The notes beneath the pieces were generated by a model that worked only from the letters and a program-made list of their open reading frames with translations, had not been told where the DNA came from and ran no database searches. Of a DNA stretch of 58,199 nucleotides, positions 28,997-36,437 are shown in pieces. Source of the stretch: Caldisericum sp. (GTDB lineage: Bacteria; Caldisericota; Caldisericia; Caldisericales; Caldisericaceae); the NCBI GenBank assembly GCA_022759145.1, contig JAEMPV010000062.1:1-58199 (forward strand), read 5' to 3'. The position numbers and the translations under genes were made by a program. Every line of letters begins with the position of its first letter. Within the stretch, counting starts at the first letter, position 1.

Positions 28997-29071
28997 TGGT
29001 GGGCCCGCTTGGATTCGAACCAAGAACCAATTGGTTATGAGCCAACCGCTCTGCCGTTGAGCTACGGGCCC
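28997..29071 (-). tRNA. tRNA with CAU anticodon (elongator Met or lysidine-modified Ile2)
   Basis: This is a 75-base cloverleaf. The acceptor GGGCCCG pairs with CGGGCCC, ACCA is encoded, and the D arm AGCTC...GAGC is short. The anticodon stem GTTGG/CCAAT encloses CTCATAA, so the anticodon is CAU. The G1-C72 pair rules out initiator tRNA. Whether it is Met or Ile2 cannot be settled by eye. Confidence 0.93.
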
Positions 29072-29089
29072 AGATTCAAGTGCATAACT

Positions 29090-29118
29090 ATTTTACACAA
29101 AAGTAATTTTTAGTCAAG
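29090..29118 (-). promoter_or_regulatory. Promoter of the CAU tRNA and zinc-ribbon gene
   Basis: On the minus strand TTGACT (29118-29113) and TAAAAT (29095-29090) are 17 bases apart, about 20 bases before the tRNA and just after the terminator of the peptide transporter operon. Confidence 0.7.
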
Positions 29119-29122
29119 AGCA

Positions 29123-29150
29123 AAATTGAGGGGAGTTTCCTCCCCTCAAG
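29123..29150 (-). terminator. Rho-independent terminator of the opp operon
   Basis: On the minus strand TTGAGGGGAG, a GAAA tetraloop and CTCCCCTCAA form a perfect 10-bp stem followed by TTTTG. It lies 23 bases after the last transporter gene and before the tRNA promoter. Confidence 0.9.
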
Positions 29151-29172
29151 AAGAATAATTCATCTATAAAAA

Positions 29173-30165
29173 TTACTTTGAGTACTCTGCTACTTTGCCC
29201 TCTTTTACAAAGTGGCAGGCAACATAGTGACCTGAGCCAACATCGATTAATGGTGGCTCTTTTTCTGCGCAAATATCCTTTGCGAATCGGCAACGAGTTC
29301 TAAACCTACAACCAGATGGAGGATTGATTGGCGATGGAATATCTCCCTGAAGGAGTATCCTCTCCTTCTTTATCTCTGGGTCTGGTATGGGGATTGCAGA
29401 AAGAAGTGCCTGTGTATATGGATGAAGAGGTGTTGTAAATAGTTCTTTTGTCTCTGCAACTTCCATAAGTTTTCCAAGGTACATAACACCAATTCTATCG
29501 GAAACATGTCTTACAACAGCGAGGTTATGTGCAACAAGCAGATATGTTAAAGCAAGTTTTTGCTGTAACTCGAGAAGAAGGTTTAAAACCTGTGCCTGAA
29601 TTGATGCATCAAGTGCAGATACGGGCTCGTCTGCTACAATAAATTTAGGATTTAATACGATTGCTCTTGCAATACCTATCCTCTGTCTCTGACCGCCCGA
29701 AAATTCGTGTGGATATCTTCTCAGATACTCAGGGCGAAGCCCTACAAGTTTCATTATTTCAACAACTCTTTCTTCCTGCTCTTTCCTGTCGCCAATACGA
29801 TGCACCAGAAGGGGCTCACGAATTATTTCACCTATAGGCATCCTCGGATTAAGTGAACCATAGGGGTCCTGGAATATAATCTGCATTTCCCTTCGTATAG
29901 GTCTCAATTTACTTTCAGGAAGTTTTGTAATATCTTTGCCATCAAAGATAATTTTACCTTTTGTTGGCTCTATTAGTCTAATTATTGTTTTTCCAGCAGT
30001 GGTCTTTCCACTTCCACTTTCTCCCACAAGTCCAAATGTTTCTCCTTCAAAAATATGGAAACTTATGTCATCAACAGCCTTAACCCAGCCTACCGGCCTT
30101 GAAAAAACACCACCCAAAACAGGGAAGTGCTTAACAAGATTCTGAACCTCAAGTAATTTTTTCAT
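29173..30165 (-). CDS. oppF: Oligopeptide/dipeptide ABC transporter ATPase (OppF/DppF type)
   Basis: A 330-residue ABC ATPase that powers uptake with the two permeases upstream. It has Walker [10 protein letters not shown], the Q-loop [10 protein letters not shown], the signature [14 protein letters not shown] and Walker [13 protein letters not shown]. The C-terminal extension has the four-Cys segment starting [15 protein letters not shown], typical of peptide importers. In some relatives these Cys hold an Fe-S cluster. The ATG overlaps the oppD stop by four bases. It is the last gene before a strong terminator. Substrate (peptide or nickel or sugar) is not fixed by sequence, but the SBP family favours peptides. 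Confidence 0.93.
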   Translation of the reverse strand: MKKLLEVQNLVKHFPVLGGVFSRPVGWVKAVDDISFHIFEGETFGLVGESGSGKTTAGKTIIRLIEPTKGKIIFDGKDITKLPESKLRPIRREMQIIFQDPYGSLNPRMPIGEIIREPLLVHRIGDRKEQEERVVEIMKLVGLRPEYLRRYPHEFSGGQRQRIGIARAIVLNPKFIVADEPVSALDASIQAQVLNLLLELQQKLALTYLLVAHNLAVVRHVSDRIGVMYLGKLMEVAETKELFTTPLHPYTQALLSAIPIPDPEIKKERILLQGDIPSPINPPSGCRFRTRCRFAKDICAEKEPPLIDVGSGHYVACHFVKEGKVAEYSK

Positions 30166-31163
30166 GCGTTAGCCTCCTTCTCCACAGCAACCGGATGGAA
30201 ACACCTTACAAGGTGCCCTGGTTCAATTTCAACAAGTTCTGGCATCTCTTTTCTACAACGTTCAGTTGCAAATGGGCATCTTGGGTTGAAGTGACAGCCA
30301 CTTGGCATCCTGTACGGGTTTGGAACCATTCCTTCTATCGCTGGAAGTGGTGTTTTTGTCTTTTCAGTCTTCAAACTCGGGACTGAACTTAAAAGCCCAT
30401 AGGTATATGGATGTCGTGGACGCTTAAAAATCGAATACACATCGCCATATTCAACTATTTTTCCAGTGTATGCAACTGCAACTGAATTCGCCATTTCTGC
30501 AACAAGAGCAAGGTCGTGAGTTATAAAAAGTATTGCCATTCCTGTTTTTCTCTGGAGGTCTTTCATAAGTTCAAGGATTTGCGCCTGAATTGTTACATCC
30601 AATGCAGTAGTTGCTTCATCTGAGATAAGAAGATCGGGGTTACAGGACATAGCCATTGCAATCATTACCCTCTGTCTCATTCCACCGCTCAACTCGTGTG
30701 GATATTGGTTAAATCGTCTCTCGGGCTCTGGAATTCCAACAAGCCTCAAGAGTTCTATTGTTTTCTTCTTTGCTTCTTCCTCACTTACATCCTGGTGTAC
30801 TAAGATTGCTTCCATTATCTGATCGCCAACAGTATAAACAGGGTTAAGCGAGGTCATAGGCTCCTGGAAGATCATTCCAATTTCAGCACCTCTAATTTTT
30901 CTCATTTGTTCTGGTGTTTTCTTCACAAGGTCTTCGCCTTTAAAGATAATTTCTCCACCAACAATTTTCCCAGGCACATCAACAAGCTGCATAATCGACA
31001 TTGATGCAACCGATTTTCCACAGCCACTTTCTCCAACAAGCCCGAGAACTTCACCCTTGTGAATTGTAAAACTCATTCCGTCAACTGCCTTAACAACTCC
31101 GTCATCTGTAAAAAAGTATGTCTTAAGATCTCTTACATCAAGTAAAACTTCTCCTCTTTCCAT
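30162..31163 (-). CDS. oppD: Oligopeptide/dipeptide ABC transporter ATPase (OppD/DppD type)
   Basis: A 333-residue partner ATPase. It has Walker A GESGCGKS, the Q-loop [10 protein letters not shown], the signature [14 protein letters not shown] and Walker [13 protein letters not shown]. The C-terminal domain again has four Cys ([15 protein letters not shown] and RCFHP). It would form a heterodimer with the OppF homologue. It begins seven bases after oppC and overlaps oppF by four. Confidence 0.93.
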   Translation of the reverse strand: MERGEVLLDVRDLKTYFFTDDGVVKAVDGMSFTIHKGEVLGLVGESGCGKSVASMSIMQLVDVPGKIVGGEIIFKGEDLVKKTPEQMRKIRGAEIGMIFQEPMTSLNPVYTVGDQIMEAILVHQDVSEEEAKKKTIELLRLVGIPEPERRFNQYPHELSGGMRQRVMIAMAMSCNPDLLISDEATTALDVTIQAQILELMKDLQRKTGMAILFITHDLALVAEMANSVAVAYTGKIVEYGDVYSIFKRPRHPYTYGLLSSVPSLKTEKTKTPLPAIEGMVPNPYRMPSGCHFNPRCPFATERCRKEMPELVEIEPGHLVRCFHPVAVEKEANA

Positions 31164-31170
31164 CTCTCAC

Positions 31171-32064
31171 CTACCTATATAACCTTGGGTCCATAGCATC
31201 TCTTAATCCATCGCCAAGGTAGTTAAAAGCAAGAACTGTTATAAACATAGCAATACCTGGGGACCACACAAGCCATGGTGCAATCGCCATAGCATACTCG
31301 GCATTTTGAAGCATATTTCCCCAGGAAGGTGTTGGAGGCATAACACCGAAGCCAAGGAAACTCAGTGCTGCCTCATAAATAATATTTCCACCTACACCAA
31401 GTGTTGCAGATACGATAATTGGTGCAAGGGAATTTGGAAGTATATGTCTCCAGATAATTCTGTTGTTCGAAACACCTATCGCTCGTGCTGCTTCAACATA
31501 CTCATTTTCTCTTAACGAAAGGAACATTCCTCTTACTATTCTTGCGTCGGTCATCCAGCCAAATATTGCAATGACCAATACAATTTTCCAGACACCAGAG
31601 CCAGGAATAACAGCAGAAAGAACGATTAAAAGTGGCATAACAGGTATTGAGAACATGATATCCGTGAATCTCATAAGAAGAGTATCGAGGATTCCGCCAT
31701 AATAGCCAGCATATGCTCCTACAATTATTCCTATAACAAGAGCAGAAAAAACTGAAGAAAATCCAACCAAAAGTGAAATTCTTCCACCATATAGTAGACG
31801 CGTCAAAACATCTCTTCCAAGTTCATCTGTCCCAAGTGGGTGTTTCAAACTTGGTGGCTGCATAACTTCTTCAGTTGAACCAAGTGCTGCAACATGATAA
31901 GGGGAAAGATAGGGTCCAACAACACAAGCAAGTATTATGAGAATCAATACAACAAGCGAAATCATTGCAAGTTTGTGCTTTCTTAATCTTTTCCCAACAA
32001 GATACCAGTATGTTTCAACTCTACCGGTTAATACTTCTTCTACTTTTGTCGCTTCAACTGCCAT
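31171..32064 (-). CDS. oppC: Peptide ABC transporter permease (OppC/DppC type)
   Basis: A 297-residue inner-membrane permease with about six membrane helices. The N-terminal helix follows a basic segment (KRLRKHKLAM). HPLGTDELGRDVLTRLLYGGR is the typical DppC motif, given here only as a family marker, and the EAA loop EAARAIGVSNNRIIWRHILP contacts the ATPases. It starts ten bases after oppB with GGAGG spacing. It is part of a four-gene transporter following the SLH-bearing binding protein. Confidence 0.93.
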   Translation of the reverse strand: MAVEATKVEEVLTGRVETYWYLVGKRLRKHKLAMISLVVLILIILACVVGPYLSPYHVAALGSTEEVMQPPSLKHPLGTDELGRDVLTRLLYGGRISLLVGFSSVFSALVIGIIVGAYAGYYGGILDTLLMRFTDIMFSIPVMPLLIVLSAVIPGSGVWKIVLVIAIFGWMTDARIVRGMFLSLRENEYVEAARAIGVSNNRIIWRHILPNSLAPIIVSATLGVGGNIIYEAALSFLGFGVMPPTPSWGNMLQNAEYAMAIAPWLVWSPGIAMFITVLAFNYLGDGLRDAMDPRLYR

Positions 32065-32074
32065 ATCATACCTC

Positions 32075-33043
32075 CTAACTGTACCTTATACGAGGATCAA
32101 CAACAGCGTAAAGTAAATCTGCAATAAGGTTACCAATTATAAGAAGGGTGGATTCAAGAATCAAACAAACCATCGCAACAGGATAGTCGTTTGAAAGCAT
32201 TGCTTGAACTGTAAGCCTTCCCATACCTGGAATGCTGAAAATAGTTTCGGTTATTGTAGCGCCAGATATAACTGCAGGTAAGGAAAGTCCTAAAAGTGTA
32301 ATAATCGGAATAAGTGCGTTCCTTAAAGCATGTTTAAAAATAACAGTCCTTTCAGGAAGTCCTTTTGCTCTTGCGGTTCTTACATAGTCCTGCTTTATAA
32401 CCTCAAGCATGGAACTTCTTGCATAACGCATCCAGGAACCCATATCAAAAAGGGAAAGAACAGTCACGGGTAGAATCATATATTTCAACTGGTCCAGGAA
32501 TCTTACCCAAAAAGGCGCTGTTTCAATTCCTGGAGTCATTACTCCTCCTATTGGAAGCCAACCCAATCTAACTCCAAAAATCATCATAAGAATAAAGCCA
32601 AACCAGAATGTCGGCATCGACATACCAAAAAATGCAATAAAAGTAAAGAAATAATCAAAGAATGTGTACTGGTGAAGTGCAGAATAAATACCAATAGGAA
32701 CAGCAATAACAAAAGAAATAACTAATGATGCAATAGAAAACCTTAAAGTATAATTTATAGCAGTTCCTATTAATTCCGTTACTGGTTTACCACCTGCAAA
32801 AATGGAAACACCCCAGTTGCCTGTAATCATTGACCAGAACCACTTAAAGAACCTTATATAAACAGGTCTGTCAAACCCCCAGGCATGTCTTAATCTTTCA
32901 ACATCCGCTGGCTTAATCCTTGGATTTAACAGCATCTCCTTAAAAGGATCACCAACTAAACTTAAAACAAAAAATGTAACAAGTGCAACCCCTATAAAAA
33001 GCGGTATCATTTGCAGAATTCTTCTTATAAGATAGTTTCTCAC
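32075..33043 (-). CDS. oppB: Peptide ABC transporter permease (OppB/DppB type)
   Basis: A 322-residue permease with about six membrane helices. It starts MRNYLIRRILQMIPLFIGV, typical of DppB, and has the loop RTARAKGLPERTVIFKHALR for ATPase contact. The start is GTG at 33043. A strong hairpin (33066-33097) separates it from the binding-protein gene, so its expression is probably lower than that of the binding protein. Confidence 0.93.
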   Translation of the reverse strand: MRNYLIRRILQMIPLFIGVALVTFFVLSLVGDPFKEMLLNPRIKPADVERLRHAWGFDRPVYIRFFKWFWSMITGNWGVSIFAGGKPVTELIGTAINYTLRFSIASLVISFVIAVPIGIYSALHQYTFFDYFFTFIAFFGMSMPTFWFGFILMMIFGVRLGWLPIGGVMTPGIETAPFWVRFLDQLKYMILPVTVLSLFDMGSWMRYARSSMLEVIKQDYVRTARAKGLPERTVIFKHALRNALIPIITLLGLSLPAVISGATITETIFSIPGMGRLTVQAMLSNDYPVAMVCLILESTLLIIGNLIADLLYAVVDPRIRYS

Positions 33044-33065
33044 TTTTTCCTAAGCCTCCTTGCCT

Positions 33066-33097
33066 TAAAAATAGGGGGCCTCTTTGCGGAGGCCCCC
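33066..33097 (-). terminator. Hairpin between binding-protein and permease genes (partial terminator)
   Basis: On the minus strand GGGGGCCTC, the six-base loop CGCAAA and GAGGCCCCC form a perfect 9-bp GC-rich stem followed by TATTTTTAA. Its place between the solute-binding protein and the first permease suggests attenuation or 3'-end stabilisation, so that the binding protein is made in excess. Confidence 0.8.
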
Positions 33098-33120
33098 GCA
33101 AAGTCACACTAAACTATATA

Positions 33121-35343
33121 TTATTTCTTCTCCCAATACCAGAGTTCTGAGTTGTATGTATAAGTTATTGTCGATGAAAGAACAAATCCAAAACCAGCCA
33201 TTGCAAGATTCTTCTTTACTGTAAAGATATCAGTCCACTGGTTCAAGCCAATTTGAGGAACAAGATCTGCAAGTCTTTGCTCTGCAATGTAGTAGTTCTT
33301 CTGACGGACTGTTGGGTCAACTTCGTGAGTTGCTTTGTAGATTGCATCGTCAAGGGTTGGGTCAGAAATACCCATGTAGTTCTGACCTTGCCAGTTATTT
33401 GCTTCTGTTGGGATTTGTGAGGAGTGATAGAGCGTAAATCCACCTGGATCAAGTGGGTCGCCACCCCATGCAAACATTGCAATTTGGAACATTCTGTGAG
33501 TTGTGTATGTACCAAAGAAGTAAGTAGAAGACAAGAATTTTGTCTGGATGTCGATACCAATCTTCTTAAGTTGTGCTTGTATTACAGTTGCTTCGTCCTT
33601 TCTATCCTGACGGGTTGTTGTTGAAAGTTCAAGAGTTAACTTCTTACCATCTTTGTACCTGTAACCATCTGAACCCATCTTCCAGCCTGCATCATCAAGA
33701 AGTTTATTTGCCATCGCAGGGTCATAACCTGGAAGAACTGCTTTTGGATTCCTGTAGTATTCGTTTAAAAGACCGATGTATGGCCAATGAACTACCTTTC
33801 TTTGACCTAAGAATACACGGTTGTTGAGGTCATCATAGTCAATACCGTAAGCAATTGCTTTACGAACTCTTACATCTGAAAGAATTGGATCTGTGACATT
33901 AAGTTCAAAGTGCTCCCAGTAGGCTGATGGGATTCTTTGAACGTTAATTGTAGGAATCTTCTCTGCTTGTGCTGCTTCTTTAACACCAAGACCAAGGAGA
34001 GTAAGGTCAAGTTTTCCTGCAAGGACGTTCATAAGCATTGTATTTGTATCTGGTATCCACTGATAAACAAATTTTTGTATAAGTGGCTTTGAACCAGCCC
34101 AACCAAACCAGTATGGATTTGGAACAAGGGAGAGATATGAACCCTGAACCCACTGTTCAATCTTATATGGACCACAGTGAACGGGTTTATTTGCTAAATC
34201 TGATGAAGTAATTTGTTCAAGAGGGGTTGAAGCCCAGAAGTGCTTTGGATAAATTGGAAGTCCACCATTTGCATACGGTGTTGTTTCTTTCCAGGTTACA
34301 ACCATTGTATATGGATCTGGAAATTCAATCTTTTCAATTTTATCAAACGGGTCGGTTGTTGGGATTTGAGGAATTTTACCCGAAAGGATGATATCGTAAA
34401 CTGCAAAGTTAATATCATCTTTATAGTTTACAGGAACTCCATCAGACCACTTTACACCCTTCCTGAGATAGTAAGTAGTCTTCATCCACGTTTTCCCATT
34501 CACATCGTACGTTGTCCAGGTGCCATCCTTAAAGTTAGGCACATTAAGAGCCATACGTGGTGCAAGTGTTCCATTCGGATATTCAAAAATAAGACCATCC
34601 TGATACTGTGCTACAATATTCATTGCAGCAGTCATTGATGTAGCAAACCCAAGTAAGGAATCAGGTTCCTGTGTTTGTCCAATAATAACAGTTCCGCCAA
34701 CTTGTGGAGGAACCATAATCTTATAGATTGCAAATGCGCATTCTGCTCTTGTTGCTGCCATTGTTGGGTCAACAGTTCCTTCCTTCATGTGATAGGTAAG
34801 AATCTGGATATCAGGTCTGTATGCAAGAGTTACTGCACCAACTGCCCACGATGCAATCTTTTTCCAGTCATTTGCCCAAACGATTGGTTCGCCTTTCCAG
34901 GCATTTGCTTCTGCTTCTTTACCAAGTACTCTTACTCCAAGAACCGCAAGTTCTTGTCTTGTAATGGAGTTTGCTGGCTTGAATGTGCCATCAGCATAAC
35001 CTTTAATATAACCTGCTTTTACTGCTGCTTCAACATAACCAAATGACCAACGATCTGCCCCTACATCTTTAAATGTTGGAGTTGCAGGTTTTACCTCTTT
35101 CAAGCCTTTTGCGATGCAAATCATTTTCGCAAACTGCTCTCTTGTTACTGGATCTTCTGGCTTAAAAGTGCCATCTGAATAACCTGCAATAACACCCTTT
35201 GATACGAGGTAGTCAATCTGGTCTTTTGCCCAGTAATCAGCAGGTACATCTTTAAAACCTGCAGCAGAAACTGGCAATGGTCTTACCGCAAAAAGCGTTA
35301 AAACCATTGCTAATGCCAATACTACTCCTAATACTTTCTTCAT
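33121..35343 (-). CDS. Peptide-binding protein (SBP family 5) with three N-terminal SLH motifs
   Basis: A 740-residue secreted protein. A Sec signal (1-27) ends VSA-AG with no lipobox Cys. Three SLH motifs follow at about 29-75, 86-135 and 155-210. Each keeps the TR pair (VTREQ, ITRQE, ATRAE), though the third is degenerate. The rest, from about 215, is an OppA/DppA-type solute-binding domain (YYLRKGVKWSDGVPV and related blocks). Most such proteins are lipid-anchored or free, while this one would be bound to the cell wall or its polymer. The ATG at 35343 has GGAGG seven bases upstream. An in-frame TTG at 35403 follows a perfect AAAGGAGGTGA and would add 20 residues, so the start is uncertain. 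It precedes the Opp permeases and follows an ECF sigma factor. Confidence 0.93.
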   Translation of the reverse strand: MKKVLGVVLALAMVLTLFAVRPLPVSAAGFKDVPADYWAKDQIDYLVSKGVIAGYSDGTFKPEDPVTREQFAKMICIAKGLKEVKPATPTFKDVGADRWSFGYVEAAVKAGYIKGYADGTFKPANSITRQELAVLGVRVLGKEAEANAWKGEPIVWANDWKKIASWAVGAVTLAYRPDIQILTYHMKEGTVDPTMAATRAECAFAIYKIMVPPQVGGTVIIGQTQEPDSLLGFATSMTAAMNIVAQYQDGLIFEYPNGTLAPRMALNVPNFKDGTWTTYDVNGKTWMKTTYYLRKGVKWSDGVPVNYKDDINFAVYDIILSGKIPQIPTTDPFDKIEKIEFPDPYTMVVTWKETTPYANGGLPIYPKHFWASTPLEQITSSDLANKPVHCGPYKIEQWVQGSYLSLVPNPYWFGWAGSKPLIQKFVYQWIPDTNTMLMNVLAGKLDLTLLGLGVKEAAQAEKIPTINVQRIPSAYWEHFELNVTDPILSDVRVRKAIAYGIDYDDLNNRVFLGQRKVVHWPYIGLLNEYYRNPKAVLPGYDPAMANKLLDDAGWKMGSDGYRYKDGKKLTLELSTTTRQDRKDEATVIQAQLKKIGIDIQTKFLSSTYFFGTYTTHRMFQIAMFAWGGDPLDPGGFTLYHSSQIPTEANNWQGQNYMGISDPTLDDAIYKATHEVDPTVRQKNYYIAEQRLADLVPQIGLNQWTDIFTVKKNLAMAGFGFVLSSTITYTYNSELWYWEKK

Positions 35344-35378
35344 CCTCATACCTCCTTCTTCTTTTAGTTTTTTTAACG

Positions 35379-35395
35379 AAACTTTTCGAAAGTTT
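35379..35395. repeat. Inverted repeat in the leader of the SLH binding-protein gene
   Basis: AAACTTT, three bases and AAAGTTT form a perfect 7-bp inverted repeat. It lies between two Shine-Dalgarno sequences that could serve the SLH binding-protein gene. The half-site GAAAGTT recurs twice just upstream on the minus strand (about 35402-35408 and 35422-35429), so it could be an RNA hairpin or a protein-binding site. Confidence 0.45.
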
Positions 35396-35415
35396 TTTGC
35401 CAACTTTCACCTCCT

Positions 35416-35850
35416 TTAATGTAAACTTTCAAAACCTAATGGTAACTGCAAACTCCATATATTATTATACAGAAATTGTCGAGATTGCAAATATAAAGAA
35501 AACTTAACTTGATAAAGTGTTTTTTCATTGCTTTTGTAAACCTGGTCAAAAGTTAGGTGCTCAAAATTATTGAGAGGCGATACATCAAACAATACTTCAA
35601 ATATTTTTAAAAGTACAGATAAAATATAAGAGTTTTCCTTACCCTTCTCTTCTCTAAAAGAGCTGAGAGCTTTCAAAAAAACTTTCTCTTTGGATTCTTG
35701 AGGATTGCGTTTCTTTTCTTTTAAAAGCATTGCAACTTCAAAGACATCAACATCCTGAGATGTAAATTTACTGAAATCAGGTGTTTCATCTTTCAAAAAC
35801 TTATCTAACACCTTATCAAATTCATCAAATTTTTCATCCATATTACTCAT
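35416..35850 (-). CDS. Unknown protein following the ECF sigma gene (candidate anti-sigma or sigma partner)
   Basis: A 144-residue protein that I do not recognise. It starts MSNMDEKFDEFDKVLDKFLKD, is acidic in its N-terminal third and Phe/Leu-rich later, and has no membrane helix, no Cys motif and no signal peptide. It overlaps the end of the ECF sigma gene by eight bases, which is the normal position for an anti-sigma factor. A soluble product without a zinc motif would be an unusual one. A promoter for the next gene appears to lie within its 3' end. The function is inferred from position only. Confidence 0.75.
   Translation of the reverse strand: MSNMDEKFDEFDKVLDKFLKDETPDFSKFTSQDVDVFEVAMLLKEKKRNPQESKEKVFLKALSSFREEKGKENSYILSVLLKIFEVLFDVSPLNNFEHLTFDQVYKSNEKTLYQVKFSLYLQSRQFLYNNIWSLQLPLGFESLH
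35464..35491 (-). promoter_or_regulatory. Possible promoter of the SLH binding-protein gene
   Basis: On the minus strand a perfect TATAAT (35469-35464) is preceded by TTGCAA at 15 bases or TTTGCA at 16 bases (35491-35485). It is inside the 3' end of the 144-residue gene and would give a leader of about 50-115 bases, depending on the start codon used. Confidence 0.5.
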
Positions 35851-36397
35851 TAATCATCTCCTCGATAATCTCTTTTAATCTTTTTAACGCCCTATACTGT
35901 AAAACCTTCGTTGCATCTTCAGTTTTGTTAAGAATGTCCGCTATCTCTTTAATGCTTTTCCTTTCATAGAAGCGCAATTTAATAATTTCTTTGTACTGCT
36001 CAGGAAGTAAATTTAATGCCTCCCTTACTAATTTGTTTATATACTCATTTGCGAAAGTTTCATATGGGTCGCTTAGAATTGGCTCATAGTACTTATCAAA
36101 CTTTTCCTCAAGGTCAAGAGTCTCTTTCCCAAGATTCCTTCTAAACCAATCTCTTACCAAATTTCTTTCAATTGCATAGAGCCAGGTATCTATGTGATAT
36201 CCATCCCTTAATTCAAACGAAGGAAGTGACTTTATAAATTTCAAAAATGTTTCAGAAGTAATATCCTCAGCAATATCTTTCATTTTAATCCTTCTATATG
36301 CATAGTTAAAAATCCTTGCATAGTAGTATTCAAAAAACTCCCTAAAAGCAACTTCATCTCCATTTTTTAACCTTTCTAAAACCTTCCTTTCGTCCAA
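35843..36397 (-). CDS. ECF-type RNA polymerase sigma factor
   Basis: A 184-residue sigma70-family protein with only regions 2 and 4. Region 2 covers about residues 10-85 (ARIFNYAYRRIKMKDIAEDITSETF, then DTWLYAIERNLVRDWFRR). Region 4 is near the C-terminus, with LPEQYKEIIKLRFYERKSIKEIA and the helix-turn-helix that follows. It lacks region 1 and most of region 3, as extracytoplasmic-function sigmas do. The start is TTG at 36397, after GGAGAAAGGA. A TGTAAC-16-CGTATA element just upstream (36410-36437) resembles ECF promoters and may mean autoregulation. The unknown gene downstream overlaps by eight bases, and the SLH binding protein follows. Confidence 0.92.
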   Translation of the reverse strand: MDERKVLERLKNGDEVAFREFFEYYYARIFNYAYRRIKMKDIAEDITSETFLKFIKSLPSFELRDGYHIDTWLYAIERNLVRDWFRRNLGKETLDLEEKFDKYYEPILSDPYETFANEYINKLVREALNLLPEQYKEIIKLRFYERKSIKEIADILNKTEDATKVLQYRALKRLKEIIEEMINE

Positions 36398-36409
36398 TCC
36401 TTTCTCCTA

Positions 36410-36437
36410 TATACGCAAAATATTCAAAAAGGTTACA
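36410..36437 (-). promoter_or_regulatory. Possible ECF-type promoter of the sigma gene
   Basis: On the minus strand TGTAAC (36437-36432) and CGTATA (36415-36410) are 16 bases apart. Bacillus SigW-type promoters read TGAAAC-16-CGTA, so this is one mismatch away in the -35. It fills the 40-base gap between the HlyD-like gene and the sigma gene, where no sigma70 consensus pair is seen. Confidence 0.55.

Noticed and set aside
28982-29023. Upstream extension of the zinc-ribbon protein to 29023
   Set aside because: The extra codons run through the 3' part of the CAU tRNA, and the ATG at 28981 has its own GGAGGAAATT site.
28997-29071. CAU tRNA as initiator tRNA-fMet
   Set aside because: The first pair is G1-C72, while bacterial initiators have an unpaired C1-A72 type end.
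36398-36437. Terminator after the division cluster
   Set aside because: I looked for a hairpin with a T tract in the 40-base gap and found none. The gap is filled by the possible ECF promoter, so read-through into the sigma gene is likely.
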